Source: Epilithonimonas zeae (GTDB lineage Bacteria > Bacteroidota > Bacteroidia > Flavobacteriales > Weeksellaceae). Taken from it: a DNA stretch of 64,000 nucleotides. The position numbers and the translations under genes are program-made. Within the stretch, counting starts at the first letter, position 1; each line of letters opens with the position of its first letter. The notes under the pieces were generated by a model. It saw nothing but the letters and a program-made list of their open reading frames with translations. It had not been told where the DNA came from and did not search any database. The DNA lies in the NCBI RefSeq assembly GCF_023278365.1, contig NZ_CP075338.1, positions 1,364,001-1,428,000 of the forward strand, in the 5' to 3' direction. This document shows, piece by piece, positions 24,342-33,317 of this stretch.

Positions 24342-24962
24342 ATGAGAGTTCTGTATGTTATATTATTTATTTTGTTTTTACAAGCCTGTGCTACAAAAAA
24401 GTACACCAAAGCTCATCTTCTTCCCGAAGGCATAAAATCAGCGACTCAAGAAGTTTATGACACTTCAAACCATCAGAGAAAGCTTCTTCATAAAAAGGAA
24501 ATGACATTTACCAAAAATGGTCGAATCAAATATTCGAAAACATTTGATTCCAACGGAAATCTTTTGCAGGAAACGGAAAAGAAATTGTGGTTTACAGTAG
24601 AACGCTATCCCAACAAAGATTCTTACTATTGCAAAACCCGCTGGAAACCCAATCAACGTGAACGCATCAGCTGTTATACCAAGAAGCGATATAAACAAAA
24701 CGAAAGCATCTATCATTACAACAAAAATGGCAGTATTGATAAAATCGCAGATAACTTTGAGACGTTTAATACGAGGCAATTCCATTATTCCAACAACGAG
24801 CTTTCCAAGATTGTGATTACTGGAAAAGACAACAAAAACATTGACGAATTATCAATCAGTTGTATAGAAAAAGACGAGAACGGAACTTGCCTCAAACAGA
24901 CTATAATTTCTACTAAAACAGATAAACAGCAAGAGATTTTGATTTCTCCGAGATATCATTAA
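24342..24962 (+). CDS. Lipoprotein, unknown function
   Basis: 206 residues with lipobox QACAT (Cys ~17) after YVILFILFL. The mature chain has repeating strands and turns (SKTFDSNGNLLQETEKK, YNKNGSIDKIADNFETF) reminiscent of MORN/YwqK-like toxin-neighbour proteins but more degenerate. It is the last plus-strand gene of the island; its stop is 7 bp from the convergent flippase gene. Confidence 0.65.
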   Translation: MRVLYVILFILFLQACATKKYTKAHLLPEGIKSATQEVYDTSNHQRKLLHKKEMTFTKNGRIKYSKTFDSNGNLLQETEKKLWFTVERYPNKDSYYCKTRWKPNQRERISCYTKKRYKQNESIYHYNKNGSIDKIADNFETFNTRQFHYSNNELSKIVITGKDNKNIDELSISCIEKDENGTCLKQTIISTKTDKQQEILISPRYH

Positions 24963-24968
24963 TCTTGA

Positions 24969-26447
24969 TTAAAATTTGAAAATACTCTTGATGAAAGCTT
25001 TGTTGAGATATTTATCCAACGGATAGATTTTAAGGAAATGATTTCCAATAAAAAGCAATATCAAAACGACTGCCGGCTTGTAGAAAAGATTGAGAATATT
25101 CAGCTTTAAATCCGGCATAAAAATGGCGACGTTGATGGAAATACAGCCTAAAATCATTGCATAAATCATCTCAATCCCCAAAGGAAAAACTTTAAATTTG
25201 ATATAATTGAAAACGATTTTGATAATATTAAATAACGACAGAGAAATCGCATAGGCAATCGCAATTCCTAATATTCCCAAGTCTGTGTGTTTCAGGAAAA
25301 GCATATTGGTTGTGATGGTTAAAACAGCCAAAATCAGCATCACCACAATATTGAATTTATAATATCTTGATAGGGAAATAATATGGCCGTTGAATCCCGT
25401 TGCCAGATCAAACAACATCGCAAATCCGAGAACCCAAACAATCGGCTCAGAAGAACGCAAATCTTCACCATTCTTCATAAAGTCTGCTAGATATGGGAAT
25501 CCTACCGCAATGCAACAGAACAAAACCAAACCGAGGAAAAACAAACTGAGCGATGTTTTTTTGTGAAATCTGTCCAGTTCATCGTAATCTCCATTCGCCA
25601 AAACCTTATTAATAATCGGTGCTGACAGGTTGAACAATCCCATCTGCGGAACGACAATCAGGGAAATAATAGAATAAATATTATTGTAAATCCCGTTTTC
25701 CTCAAAACTGATGAATTCGCCAATCATATAACTGTCAATTTTGATAGCGATGTAATTTCCGATATTCCCTAAAAATCCGAAGAAACTATAAGTTAAAATT
25801 TCACGATAAAGATTGTCTTGTTTGAAATAGCCTAAGTCAAAATCGAACCTCACTTTTTCCAATCGATTTGTATAAAGTCCGTAGCCAAACAGCGAAATCA
25901 CGAACATCATAAAGAAAAATCCGTAAGCCGATTTTTCCGCAAATCCCATAAAGAAAAACAGACAAAACGCACCAAGATTGGCCAGTTTTGGAACAAAGTT
26001 TTCAAAGATATTGGGAACTACTACTCTTTTATAATTGGTCAAAAATTTATTAAAAACAGACGATAAAGCCAGAACCAAAGCCAGTGGCAAAATCAGATTT
26101 TTCATTTTCCAAACCTCCAATTTTTTGAAGTCTGGAAACAGATAAGCAATGAGGAAAAATCCACCTACAACAATTAAAAAATTAATGACAACAGCCAACA
26201 AAGAAAGGCTTAACATATTGTGATGTTTCCCGTCTGCATTCACTTTTGCAAAGAATTTGACGTTGGAAAAACTCAATCCAAAAACAATAATCGGAACGAT
26301 GATTTCGGCTGTCGGCAAGATATAACGGAGCTTTCCATAAAACTCCATATCGTACGGAAAAATGAAAATAGCCGAAAATGTTCCCAGTAAAAAACCGAGA
26401 TAACCAATTATCGAATATTTTACACCTTGTCTTGCTACGACACTCAT
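24969..26447 (-). CDS. Polysaccharide flippase (Wzx/MATE-like)
   Basis: 492 residues with about 12-14 hydrophobic segments, starting YSIIGYLGFLLGTFSAIFIF with a short cytosolic N-terminus (SVVARQGVK), and ending with a basic tail. The pattern matches the polysaccharide-biosynthesis branch of the MVF/Wzx superfamily, which moves lipid-linked oligosaccharides across the inner membrane. It lies 38 bp downstream of an FkbM methyltransferase gene, so a role in surface glycan or lipopolysaccharide assembly is likely. Substrate unknown. Confidence 0.8.
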   Translation of the reverse strand: MSVVARQGVKYSIIGYLGFLLGTFSAIFIFPYDMEFYGKLRYILPTAEIIVPIIVFGLSFSNVKFFAKVNADGKHHNMLSLSLLAVVINFLIVVGGFFLIAYLFPDFKKLEVWKMKNLILPLALVLALSSVFNKFLTNYKRVVVPNIFENFVPKLANLGAFCLFFFMGFAEKSAYGFFFMMFVISLFGYGLYTNRLEKVRFDFDLGYFKQDNLYREILTYSFFGFLGNIGNYIAIKIDSYMIGEFISFEENGIYNNIYSIISLIVVPQMGLFNLSAPIINKVLANGDYDELDRFHKKTSLSLFFLGLVLFCCIAVGFPYLADFMKNGEDLRSSEPIVWVLGFAMLFDLATGFNGHIISLSRYYKFNIVVMLILAVLTITTNMLFLKHTDLGILGIAIAYAISLSLFNIIKIVFNYIKFKVFPLGIEMIYAMILGCISINVAIFMPDLKLNILNLFYKPAVVLILLFIGNHFLKIYPLDKYLNKAFIKSIFKF

Positions 26448-26485
26448 AGTTTTTATTTAAAGTTCTAAGTTTTGGGTTAAGGCTT

Positions 26486-27274
26486 CTAAGCCTTTGGAAG
26501 AAAAATTATATTGTTGATGTAATCTTTATAATTCTTAACATTATCCGGATTTTGTTGATTCAGGAATTCTTTTGTTAGAATTTTTGGTTGTAATTTTTCT
26601 CTATCCAAATAATTTACGGAATAGCCCCAATCCGCAATCTCGGAAATCAAAGTCCAAAGATTTTCCTGGTGATGACGTTGCTCCATCTCAACCATCAGAA
26701 TTGGCTTATATTTCTCGATTGTTTTTGTGGCTCCTCTCAAAGTCTGCATCTCATTCCCTTCCACATCAATTTTAATAAAATCGAGTTTTTTGAGATTGAG
26801 ATTGAGTTCATCCAAAGGCTTTACTTCCACTTTCTGAAGAATTGTTTTTTCTTCATTTTTTTCTTTGATAGAAGTTTGTAAAGTTCCTCTCGTATGGATT
26901 TTTTCGCCATTAATCACAGGAATTTTGAATTCAGCTATGGTAGAAATATCAGACAAAGCCACAGAAAATAGATTGACTTTTGGAAATAATCGCCCTAATC
27001 TTTTGAACAATTTTTGATTAGGCTCAAAAGCGAAAATATTTTCCGGCCTAAGATGATTTTCCAAAGTGAAAAGATAAGCGCCTACATTGGCTCCAACATC
27101 CATAAAAACTGAATCTTTTCTCAAAACGTCTTTAATCCAAAGAAACTCTGGCTCTACTTTTCTTTCCAAAAGATTTTGTGCAGTCAAACCTTTCAGCTTC
27201 TTGAAAAATCTGCTTTTGTAATAAGACGGCGAAATGTACTGTAGATTCTCAGCAAGCTGACTGTAAACACTCAT
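26486..27274 (-). CDS. FkbM-family methyltransferase
   Basis: 262 residues. The Rossmann motif VFMDVGANVGAYLFTLENHL and acidic FAFEPNQKLFKRL give the SAM-binding site; KLDFIKIDVEGNEMQTLRGA is the FkbM family signature. Members O-methylate sugars or polyketides; with a flippase downstream, methylation of a surface glycan is the best guess. ATG start at 27274; a 156-bp spacer separates it from the next gene. Confidence 0.85.
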   Translation of the reverse strand: MSVYSQLAENLQYISPSYYKSRFFKKLKGLTAQNLLERKVEPEFLWIKDVLRKDSVFMDVGANVGAYLFTLENHLRPENIFAFEPNQKLFKRLGRLFPKVNLFSVALSDISTIAEFKIPVINGEKIHTRGTLQTSIKEKNEEKTILQKVEVKPLDELNLNLKKLDFIKIDVEGNEMQTLRGATKTIEKYKPILMVEMEQRHHQENLWTLISEIADWGYSVNYLDREKLQPKILTKEFLNQQNPDNVKNYKDYINNIIFLPKA

Positions 27275-27430
27275 CGATTTTGGTCATAAAGAAAACAACG
27301 GCAAAGAAAAGGCATTTATTTTACAAATCATAAAACTTTGTTAAGAGAATGATTTTTTGAAGGATCTAAACGCAAAATGCGCAGGTTTTTTTGAATATGT
27401 TTTTAAGATTCGCAAAGACGCTCAGCTCAG

Positions 27431-28303
27431 CTATTTTGTCTTGAAATAAGAATGATTATCAATATAATTTTTACTAATCTTTATGCTTTCAAAAATATCT
27501 TTGTCGCTGGAATCTTGTTCTAAAAACCAATATTTGAGACCTGCTTTTTCTTTGGCTTCGAAAATGGATTTAAAATCAATGGCTCCATTTCCAATTTCAG
27601 CAAAATCTTTGGTTCCGGCTTTCATATCTTTCACGTGCCACAAAGGAAATCTTTTCGGGTATTTTTCGAAATAATCTAAAGGATTCAAACCAGCTTTTGA
27701 AATCCAATAGAGATCCAGTTCCATTTTCACCAAATCAAAATCTGTATTTTCTAAAATGAAATCATAAACCGTTTTATCTTCGAGTTTTTCAAATTCAAAA
27801 TCGTGGTTGTGATAAGCAAAATCAATTCCTGCTTTATTGGTTACTTCTCCAGATTTATTGAGTAATTCCGGAAGTTTTTTATAGTGTTCTAGAGTTCTTT
27901 CTTCCTCAAAAAGATATGAGCAAACCATATATTTTGAACCTATGAAGTGTAAATCTTCAACGGATTTTTCCCAGTCATTTAGAAGTGTGCCTTTACTGTT
28001 GTGAATAATTCCGGTTGTATGGTGAGAACTTATCACTTCTAATCCTATATTCTTCAGAATCGATAGGAATTCCGATCTCGTTTTTCCATAGAATTTTCCG
28101 TCATAACCGTAGATTTCGACTTGCTTAAAGCCCAATTGTGCTAAACGTTCCAAAGATTTTTCCAGATTCTCAGCAACAGCATCCCGAATCGTATAAAGCT
28201 GGATGGCTAAAGGTTTTCTATTATTCATAAGGTTTGAAGTTCCACAAGCATATAAACCCAAAAATCCCAATCCGGACAAGCTTATAAAATCTTTTCTGTT
28301 CAT
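27431..28303 (-). CDS. Sugar phosphate isomerase/epimerase-like lipoprotein
   Basis: 290 residues of an AP-endonuclease-2 (xylose-isomerase-like) TIM barrel: IQLYTIRDAV, KQVEIYGYDG, AYHNHDFEFEKL and a WHVKDMKAG strand with metal-binding His/Glu/Asp. The N-terminus is an export signal (RKDFISLSGLGFLGLYAC, lipobox-like) with an RK pair that could be Tat- or Sec-lipoprotein; the enzyme is therefore in the periplasm or on the outer membrane. The sugar substrate is unknown. Confidence 0.8.
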   Translation of the reverse strand: MNRKDFISLSGLGFLGLYACGTSNLMNNRKPLAIQLYTIRDAVAENLEKSLERLAQLGFKQVEIYGYDGKFYGKTRSEFLSILKNIGLEVISSHHTTGIIHNSKGTLLNDWEKSVEDLHFIGSKYMVCSYLFEEERTLEHYKKLPELLNKSGEVTNKAGIDFAYHNHDFEFEKLEDKTVYDFILENTDFDLVKMELDLYWISKAGLNPLDYFEKYPKRFPLWHVKDMKAGTKDFAEIGNGAIDFKSIFEAKEKAGLKYWFLEQDSSDKDIFESIKISKNYIDNHSYFKTK

Positions 28304-28352
28304 TTTTGATTTTTCGATGGTTTAAAGGTATGTAAATTCCATTAAAATAAAA

Positions 28353-28371
28353 CCTGCCGAGAAATGGCAGG
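28353..28371 (-). terminator. Terminator of the T9SS cargo gene
   Basis: CCTGCC (28353-28358) / GGCAGG (28366-28371) with a seven-base loop, followed on the minus strand by TTTTATTTTAAT. It is 27 bp after the stop of the gene ending at 28398. Confidence 0.7.
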
Positions 28372-28397
28372 CCTTGAGAGAGAAAAATTAGGAGTAG

Positions 28398-29771
28398 TTA
28401 GTTTGACTTGATAATTTTAAATGATTCTTCGTTTAATTTGGTTTTAAGTTTTAGGATATAATTTCCGTTCGGAAGATTAGAAAAATCAACTTTTGAAATA
28501 TTTTCATTTTGTCTTGATAGAACTTTTTTACCGTCTTGAGAATAAATTTCAAAACCTGATATATTTTCTTTAGAATTGATTTGCAACATATTTTTTACAG
28601 GATTTGGATAAACACCAATTGTTGATTTGTTCAAATCTTGAACGGCAAGTGTTCCTCCAAATTTGTACAATGCATAGTTATTATCTTTCAAAGACATCGC
28701 AAAAAGATTATTATCATTGGTTTTTATAAAGGTGCTGAATCTGTTGTTTTCTCCAACCAAATCTTTGTAATTGTTTTCCCAAGCGGTAACTCCTGTTTCT
28801 GTTATTTTTTTGATGATTGAATTGTTAGTGTTAAATTCTGAAAAAGAAAGAAGATAGCCGTTATCGGTTCCTGAAATTAGTGCGATATCATAATAATTAT
28901 CTCCAAAATAATTATTGGTCCAAATTGTATTGCCTGAACTGCTCTTTTTAGTCAGAAGAGTTTTTGTTGCCGATTCGTGGTTAACGCCAGCTACCAAAAG
29001 TTCGCCAGCATTATTGATTAATCCTTTTTCATAGATGCTTTCGCCTTCTGATATGTATGTGTTCTCCCAAACCAGGTCACGGGAATCATTGTATTTTGCT
29101 ATCCATCCGTATTCGTTTTCGATATCAGTTTCTTCGTCATAGTAAGCCGTTTCACCTACCAAAGCAAAACCGCCATCAGCCAAAGGAACTGTATCAAAAA
29201 TCACAGATCCGGGATACTGCGTATAAGTTCTTGTTTTAATCCACAGCTGATTACCATTTGTATCATATTTACCAAAGAAATAACTGAAAGATGTGTCATC
29301 TTCAAAATCACCACTCAGGACGATGCTGCCATCTGCCAATATATCCATATCAACTACAAATGTTTCTTGATTATTAACTGTAATGGTTTTTGTCCAGATT
29401 ACATTACCGTTTATATCCAACTTCACAAAAGATGGGTTACCATTTCCAGCATTTTCCGTAATGAAGTATAAATTGTCATTACTATCCTTACTCAATAAAA
29501 AAGGAATGTTATTAAACAAGTCCGGCAATGTTTTTTGCCATAACAGATCTCCACTGCTATTAACTTTATTAACCTGAGGAATAAACGTATTACTACTTCC
29601 AGTAAAAACATAACTGCCGTCTGAGAGCTGAACACTTCCTCCGGAATACATCAAAGTGCTGTTATTAACTGGCGATATTGTTTTTTGCCATAGTAATCCT
29701 GGCGCAGTGGATTGTGCTCCAAACATTGTAAACAATCCAACTAATACAAGTAAAGTAAATTTTGTTTTCAT
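28398..29771 (-). CDS. T9SS-secreted protein with repeated beta-strand units
   Basis: 457 residues from the ATG at 29771 (an upstream frame to 29867 adds no signal peptide). Residues ~1-20 are the Sec signal (TLLVLVGLFTMFGAQS). The middle is a series of ~45-residue units of the type NGQLWIKTRTY, NNAGELLVAGVN, GTDNGYLLSFSEF, as in delta-60/WD-like propeller proteins. The last ~80 residues are a type A T9SS sorting domain (VYPNPVKNMLQI, LPNGNYILKL, KIIKS), so the protein goes to the cell surface. Function not known. Confidence 0.85.
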   Translation of the reverse strand: MKTKFTLLVLVGLFTMFGAQSTAPGLLWQKTISPVNNSTLMYSGGSVQLSDGSYVFTGSSNTFIPQVNKVNSSGDLLWQKTLPDLFNNIPFLLSKDSNDNLYFITENAGNGNPSFVKLDINGNVIWTKTITVNNQETFVVDMDILADGSIVLSGDFEDDTSFSYFFGKYDTNGNQLWIKTRTYTQYPGSVIFDTVPLADGGFALVGETAYYDEETDIENEYGWIAKYNDSRDLVWENTYISEGESIYEKGLINNAGELLVAGVNHESATKTLLTKKSSSGNTIWTNNYFGDNYYDIALISGTDNGYLLSFSEFNTNNSIIKKITETGVTAWENNYKDLVGENNRFSTFIKTNDNNLFAMSLKDNNYALYKFGGTLAVQDLNKSTIGVYPNPVKNMLQINSKENISGFEIYSQDGKKVLSRQNENISKVDFSNLPNGNYILKLKTKLNEESFKIIKSN

Positions 29772-29827
29772 ATCATTGATTTTTAAATTGTTCTGTAATG
29801 AGAATTTTTCATTGTTATTGTTATCAG

Positions 29828-29835
29828 CAAATGTA
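29828..29835 (-). promoter_or_regulatory. -7 box TACATTTG of the T9SS cargo gene
   Basis: Exact TAnnTTTG on the minus strand, 57 bases before the ATG at 29771, with a TTG 16 bp upstream. It lies outside the internal ATG, which supports that start. Confidence 0.45.
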
Positions 29836-29918
29836 TACTTCAAAACAAATACAAGTAAATACCTCAAAAAAGGTATTTTGATTAATAATTTTTGTTAATT
29901 TTATAACAAATCACAACT

Positions 29919-30713
29919 ATGGATAAGAATTACTCAATAAGTTCGAAAAAAGCACATCCACTGCTGAAAGTCTGGAACGCTTATCCCCAATCTCTGAGTA
30001 ATACTGCCAAGAGTATTACTACTCCACCAACCATTGAGCAAATAATTGGCGAATTATTTTCTATTGGAGAGTTCTATTATTACAGCATCAATGTTCCGGA
30101 AAGTACGTTAATGTTTACAAACGGTCATATTTTGAAAATTCACGGATTGAAAAAACTCCCGAAGTATCTAAAAGAAATTATTGATTTAATTCATCCCGAC
30201 GATCTAGATTTTGTGATGGAAGCCGAACGAATGACTCTCGAAAAAATGAATGAAATTGGATGGGAGCATCAACAAAATCTCAAGTGTAGTTATTGTTTCC
30301 GGATGAGAACTTGGAAAGGTAACTATGAAATGTTTCATCATCAATCTCTACATATAGCCAAAGACGAAGATGGAAAATTACTACAAGCTGTTAATATCCA
30401 TACCAATATCCAACATATTACCACAACCAATTCTCATATTGTTTTAGTCGCAGGAGTTGGCAACAGAGACGATTTTCATCAAATGCATTATGAGAAAACA
30501 GAACAAAAACAATTGCCCGACAATTCGCTTACAAAAAGGGAAATTGAGATACTCTCCTTATTAGCTTTGGGTAATTCGGCCAAGCAAATTTCTGATATTC
30601 TGGATCTTTCTTACCATACTGTAACTACACACCGCAGAAATATTTTTCAAAAAACAGATTGTACAAAAATATCAGAACTCATAAAGAAAGCTCTGGAATG
30701 GGGACTTATCTGA
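29919..30713 (+). CDS. PAS-type LuxR-family regulator
   Basis: 264 residues. The N-terminal ~160 residues form a PAS-like sensory domain (MFTNGHILKIHGLKKLP, IHPDDLDFVMEAER, CSYCFRMRTWKGNYEMFHHQ). The C-terminal ~65 residues are a LuxR/NarL HTH (LTKREIEILSLLALGNSAKQISDILDLS, HTVTTHRRNIFQKT). It has no phosphorylation domain, so it likely responds to a ligand or redox signal. It is divergent from the T9SS gene and 162 bp upstream of the glutathione peroxidase gene; target unknown. Confidence 0.85.
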   Translation: MDKNYSISSKKAHPLLKVWNAYPQSLSNTAKSITTPPTIEQIIGELFSIGEFYYYSINVPESTLMFTNGHILKIHGLKKLPKYLKEIIDLIHPDDLDFVMEAERMTLEKMNEIGWEHQQNLKCSYCFRMRTWKGNYEMFHHQSLHIAKDEDGKLLQAVNIHTNIQHITTTNSHIVLVAGVGNRDDFHQMHYEKTEQKQLPDNSLTKREIEILSLLALGNSAKQISDILDLSYHTVTTHRRNIFQKTDCTKISELIKKALEWGLI

Positions 30714-30716
30714 AAT

Positions 30717-30825
30717 AATTGATAATTGATAATTGATAATTGATAATTGATAATTGATAATTGATAATTGATAATTGATAATTGATAATTGATAATTGAT
30801 AATTGATAATTGATAATTGATAATT
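30717..30825. repeat. Heptamer tandem repeat (AATTGAT)15.6
   Basis: 109 bp of an uninterrupted AATTGAT repeat: 15 full copies plus AATT, with no base changes. It lies between the LuxR gene stop (30713) and the glutathione peroxidase gene, ending 24 bp before its -7 box. Copy number should vary by slippage. Confidence 0.95.
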
Positions 30826-30849
30826 AACCATTAATTCCCAAACTTGTTT

Positions 30850-30857
30850 TAAATTTG
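30850..30857 (+). promoter_or_regulatory. -7 box TAAATTTG of the glutathione peroxidase gene
   Basis: Exact TAnnTTTG, 17 bases before the ATG. The heptamer repeat ends just upstream and occupies the region expected for -33 and activator sites. No clear TTTG -33. Confidence 0.5.
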
Positions 30858-30874
30858 AATTTTAAATTATCTTT

Positions 30875-31408
30875 ATGAAATATTTACTTATTATTATGCT
30901 ATCACTATTCGGATTTTCAAAAAATAAGGCACAGGCAAAATCAATTCACAGTTTTAAAGTAGAAGCTTTAGATGGCTCAACCATTGATTTTTCTAAATTC
31001 AAAGGCAAAAAAATATTGGTTGTCAACACCGCTTCCGAATGCGGATTTACGCCTCAGTATGCAGATTTGGAAAAGCTTTATGAGCAGTACAAAGACAAAT
31101 TGGTTGTCGTAGGTTTTCCAGCCAATAATTTTGGAGGACAAGAACCTGGGGCCAACCACGAGATTGCAACTTTCTGCCAAAGAAATTATGGTGTTCAATT
31201 TCCAATGGCGGCGAAGATTTCTGTAAAAGGAGATGATATTGCTCCGATTTATAAATTCTTAACAGACAAAAAGGAAAATGGCGTAAAAAACACCAAAATC
31301 CTTTGGAACTTCACCAAGATTCTTTTGGATGAAAAAGGTAACATCATTGATAGTTTTGTAAGTACAACCAATCCAATGAGTGAAAGTATTACGAAATATT
31401 TGAAATAG
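30875..31408 (+). CDS. Glutathione peroxidase family protein
   Basis: 177 residues. The thioredoxin fold carries VVNTASECGFTPQY (peroxidatic Cys at ~56, in place of selenocysteine), GFPANNFGGQEPG (catalytic Gln region) and LWNFTKILLD (Trp). The first ~20 residues (YLLIIMLSLFGFSKNKAQA) are a signal peptide, placing it in the periplasm. Bacterial Cys-GPx enzymes reduce hydroperoxides with thioredoxin-type donors. Its promoter has a long AATTGAT tandem repeat directly upstream. Confidence 0.9.
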   Translation: MKYLLIIMLSLFGFSKNKAQAKSIHSFKVEALDGSTIDFSKFKGKKILVVNTASECGFTPQYADLEKLYEQYKDKLVVVGFPANNFGGQEPGANHEIATFCQRNYGVQFPMAAKISVKGDDIAPIYKFLTDKKENGVKNTKILWNFTKILLDEKGNIIDSFVSTTNPMSESITKYLK

Positions 31409-31428
31409 ATTTAGCACTCTACACAAAT

Positions 31429-31459
31429 AAAAAAGCGTTCAGATTTTGAACGCTTTTTT
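31429..31459. terminator. Bidirectional terminator after gpx
   Basis: AAAAGCGTTCA (31431-31441) / TGAACGCTTTT (31447-31457), flanked by A and T runs that suit both directions, between the stops of the gpx gene and the convergent PepSY-like gene. Confidence 0.85.
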
Positions 31460-31465
31460 ATTTTA

Positions 31466-31924
31466 CTAGTCAACTCTTAAAAAATTTCCATTTTTATCGA
31501 ATTCCAAATCGATGTCGTTGAGTAAATCAACTTTGATTTTATTTCCATCTTTATCAATACTTTCTACAGCTACACCTTTGTAATGCTGATTGAGATAAGA
31601 TTTGATTTTCGCAGGAATCAAAACGTTTGGAATACCTTGCTTATCACTGATTTCTTCCCAGTTTCCATTTTTATCAAAATCGATTTCTACACCATTGTTC
31701 AGTTTAACTTCGTACTTTTTGCCAACCAAAGTTGTTTTCGATTCATACTTTATCACAGTTGCTTTGGGATAATGCTTGGCAAGAAAATTCTTAATACTTA
31801 TAGGCATTTGCTGATAAGAGACAGCAATTTTAGTTGGATTTAAAACTTCAGAATTAACTTTAGCTGCGTGATATAATAACGCTCCTGAAAACAACAATAT
31901 TAGACTTAGTTTATTTAATTTCAT
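31466..31924 (-). CDS. Secreted PepSY-like protein
   Basis: 152 residues with a signal sequence (LSLILLFSGALLYHAA). Two PepSY-like repeats follow, each with ...IKNFLAKHYPKATVIKYE... then KKYEVKLNNGVEIDFDKNGNWEE, and SYLNQHYKGVAVE then IKVDLLNDIDLEFDKNGNFLRV. Such secreted proteins may bind or inhibit proteases, but many are uncharacterised. Monocistronic, ending at a shared terminator. Confidence 0.8.
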   Translation of the reverse strand: MKLNKLSLILLFSGALLYHAAKVNSEVLNPTKIAVSYQQMPISIKNFLAKHYPKATVIKYESKTTLVGKKYEVKLNNGVEIDFDKNGNWEEISDKQGIPNVLIPAKIKSYLNQHYKGVAVESIDKDGNKIKVDLLNDIDLEFDKNGNFLRVD

Positions 31925-31967
31925 AACAAATTATCTTTTTGAATTTAACAAAATCTTAGAAACAAAA

Positions 31968-31988
31968 AAGCGACCAAAATAGCCGCTT
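31968..31988 (-). terminator. Possible terminator of gcvT
   Basis: AAGCG (31968-31972) / CGCTT (31984-31988) with an 11-base loop, followed on the minus strand by a T run. The stem is short; it lies 24 bp after the gcvT stop. Weak but plausible. Confidence 0.4.
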
Positions 31989-32011
31989 GTAAATTAATAT
32001 TAAATCAAATT

Positions 32012-33091
32012 TTATACAAAAGGCAATTTAACCACTTTCGCAGGAATATCTTTATTTCTTATTCTGATAAAAATCTCCGAACCTAGTTTAAAGTTTGGTT
32101 TATCAACATAAGCTAAACCTAATCCAATTTTTTTCATTGGCGACATTGTTCCGGAAGTCACTTTTCCAATGATATTTCCTTCCGCATCAACCACTTCATA
32201 ATCGTGTCTGGGAATTGCTTTCTCCTGCATCTCAAAACCTACTAATTTTCTGGAAACACCATCGGCTTTTTGATTTTCCAAGAATGCTTTGTTCACAAAA
32301 TCTTTATCGAATTTTGTAATCCAGCCCAACCCAGCTTCTAGTGGAGACGTTGTATCATCAATATCATTTCCGTAAAGGCAGAAACCTTTTTCCAATCTTA
32401 AAGTATCTCTGGAAGCCAATCCGCAAGGAATCATTCCAAATTCTTTCCCAGCTTCCGTCAACGCATCCCAAAGCTGTTCTGCATATTTATTATCAAAATA
32501 AATCTCAAAACCGCCACTTCCTGTATAACCCGTGTTGGAAATAATCACATCAGAAAAACCAGCCACAGAACCTATGGTGAAATGATAATATGGAATTGAA
32601 GACAAATCTGTGTCAGTCAGTTTTTGAAGAATTTCAGTTGCTTTCGGACCTTGGATAGCAATTAATGACATCTCATCGGAAGCATTCGTCATTTTTGCTC
32701 CGAATTTTTCATTGTATTTTGCAATATGATTCCAGTCTTTATCAATATTGGAAGCGTTTACGACTACAAAATATTTTTCATCTTCTATTTTGTAAACAAT
32801 CAGATCATCCACAATTCCGCCATTTTCATTCGGAAGGCAAGAATATTGCGCTTTTCCATTCTCAAGTGCGTCAACATTATTAGAAGTTACAAATTGCAAC
32901 AAGTCTTTTGCAGAAGAACCTTCGATAAAAAACTGTCCCATATGAGACACATCAAAAATTCCCGCTTTTTCGCGGACAGCAAAATGTTCTTCTGTAACTC
33001 CTGAATATTGAACTGGCATTTCGAAGCCTGCAAATGGAACGATTTTCGCGCCTAGAGAAACGTGTTTATCGTATAAAGCGGTTTTTTTCAT
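32012..33091 (-). CDS. gcvT: Glycine cleavage system T protein (aminomethyltransferase)
   Basis: 359 residues, the usual length. It transfers the aminomethyl carbon to tetrahydrofolate and releases ammonia in the glycine cleavage system. Signatures: [24 protein letters not shown] at the start, [46 protein letters not shown] and the C-terminal [18 protein letters not shown] -7 box lies ~85 bp upstream. gcvH and gcvP are not in the window. Confidence 0.95.
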   Translation of the reverse strand: MKKTALYDKHVSLGAKIVPFAGFEMPVQYSGVTEEHFAVREKAGIFDVSHMGQFFIEGSSAKDLLQFVTSNNVDALENGKAQYSCLPNENGGIVDDLIVYKIEDEKYFVVVNASNIDKDWNHIAKYNEKFGAKMTNASDEMSLIAIQGPKATEILQKLTDTDLSSIPYYHFTIGSVAGFSDVIISNTGYTGSGGFEIYFDNKYAEQLWDALTEAGKEFGMIPCGLASRDTLRLEKGFCLYGNDIDDTTSPLEAGLGWITKFDKDFVNKAFLENQKADGVSRKLVGFEMQEKAIPRHDYEVVDAEGNIIGKVTSGTMSPMKKIGLGLAYVDKPNFKLGSEIFIRIRNKDIPAKVVKLPFV

Positions 33092-33175
33092 CTACTATTG
33101 ATTTATTTTTTTTAATGGTTAGATGGAACGCAGAAGCGTTTCATTTTTATTTTAACGATTTATTTTAGTTGCGCA

Positions 33176-33183
33176 CAAATATA
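33176..33183 (-). promoter_or_regulatory. -7 box TATATTTG of gcvT
   Basis: Exact TAnnTTTG on the minus strand, about 85 bases before the gcvT ATG, giving a leader long enough for regulation. A degenerate GATAATAGATG repeat lies just beyond it. No clear -33 element was found. Confidence 0.5.
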
Positions 33184-33244
33184 AAGAAGATTTTAGATAA
33201 TAGATGCTAGATATTAGACTTTAAAATTAACTGATAAATATTGG

Positions 33245-33275
33245 TTGAAGTCCTTCAGCAATTTAGTTATCTTTG
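33245..33275 (+). promoter_or_regulatory. Promoter of the yjdM-like gene
   Basis: TTG at 33245-33247 followed after 20 bases by TATCTTTG (33268-33275), matching the Bacteroidota -33/-7 consensus. The ATG is 42 bases downstream. Confidence 0.55.
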
Positions 33276-33317
33276 CAATTCAACTTTAAACCTTGAACAT
33301 TAAACTTTAAATCAATT

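Noticed and set aside
30717-30825. Regular repeats that could be mistaken for a CRISPR array
   Set aside because: The unit is 7 bp with no spacers, and no cas genes are present.
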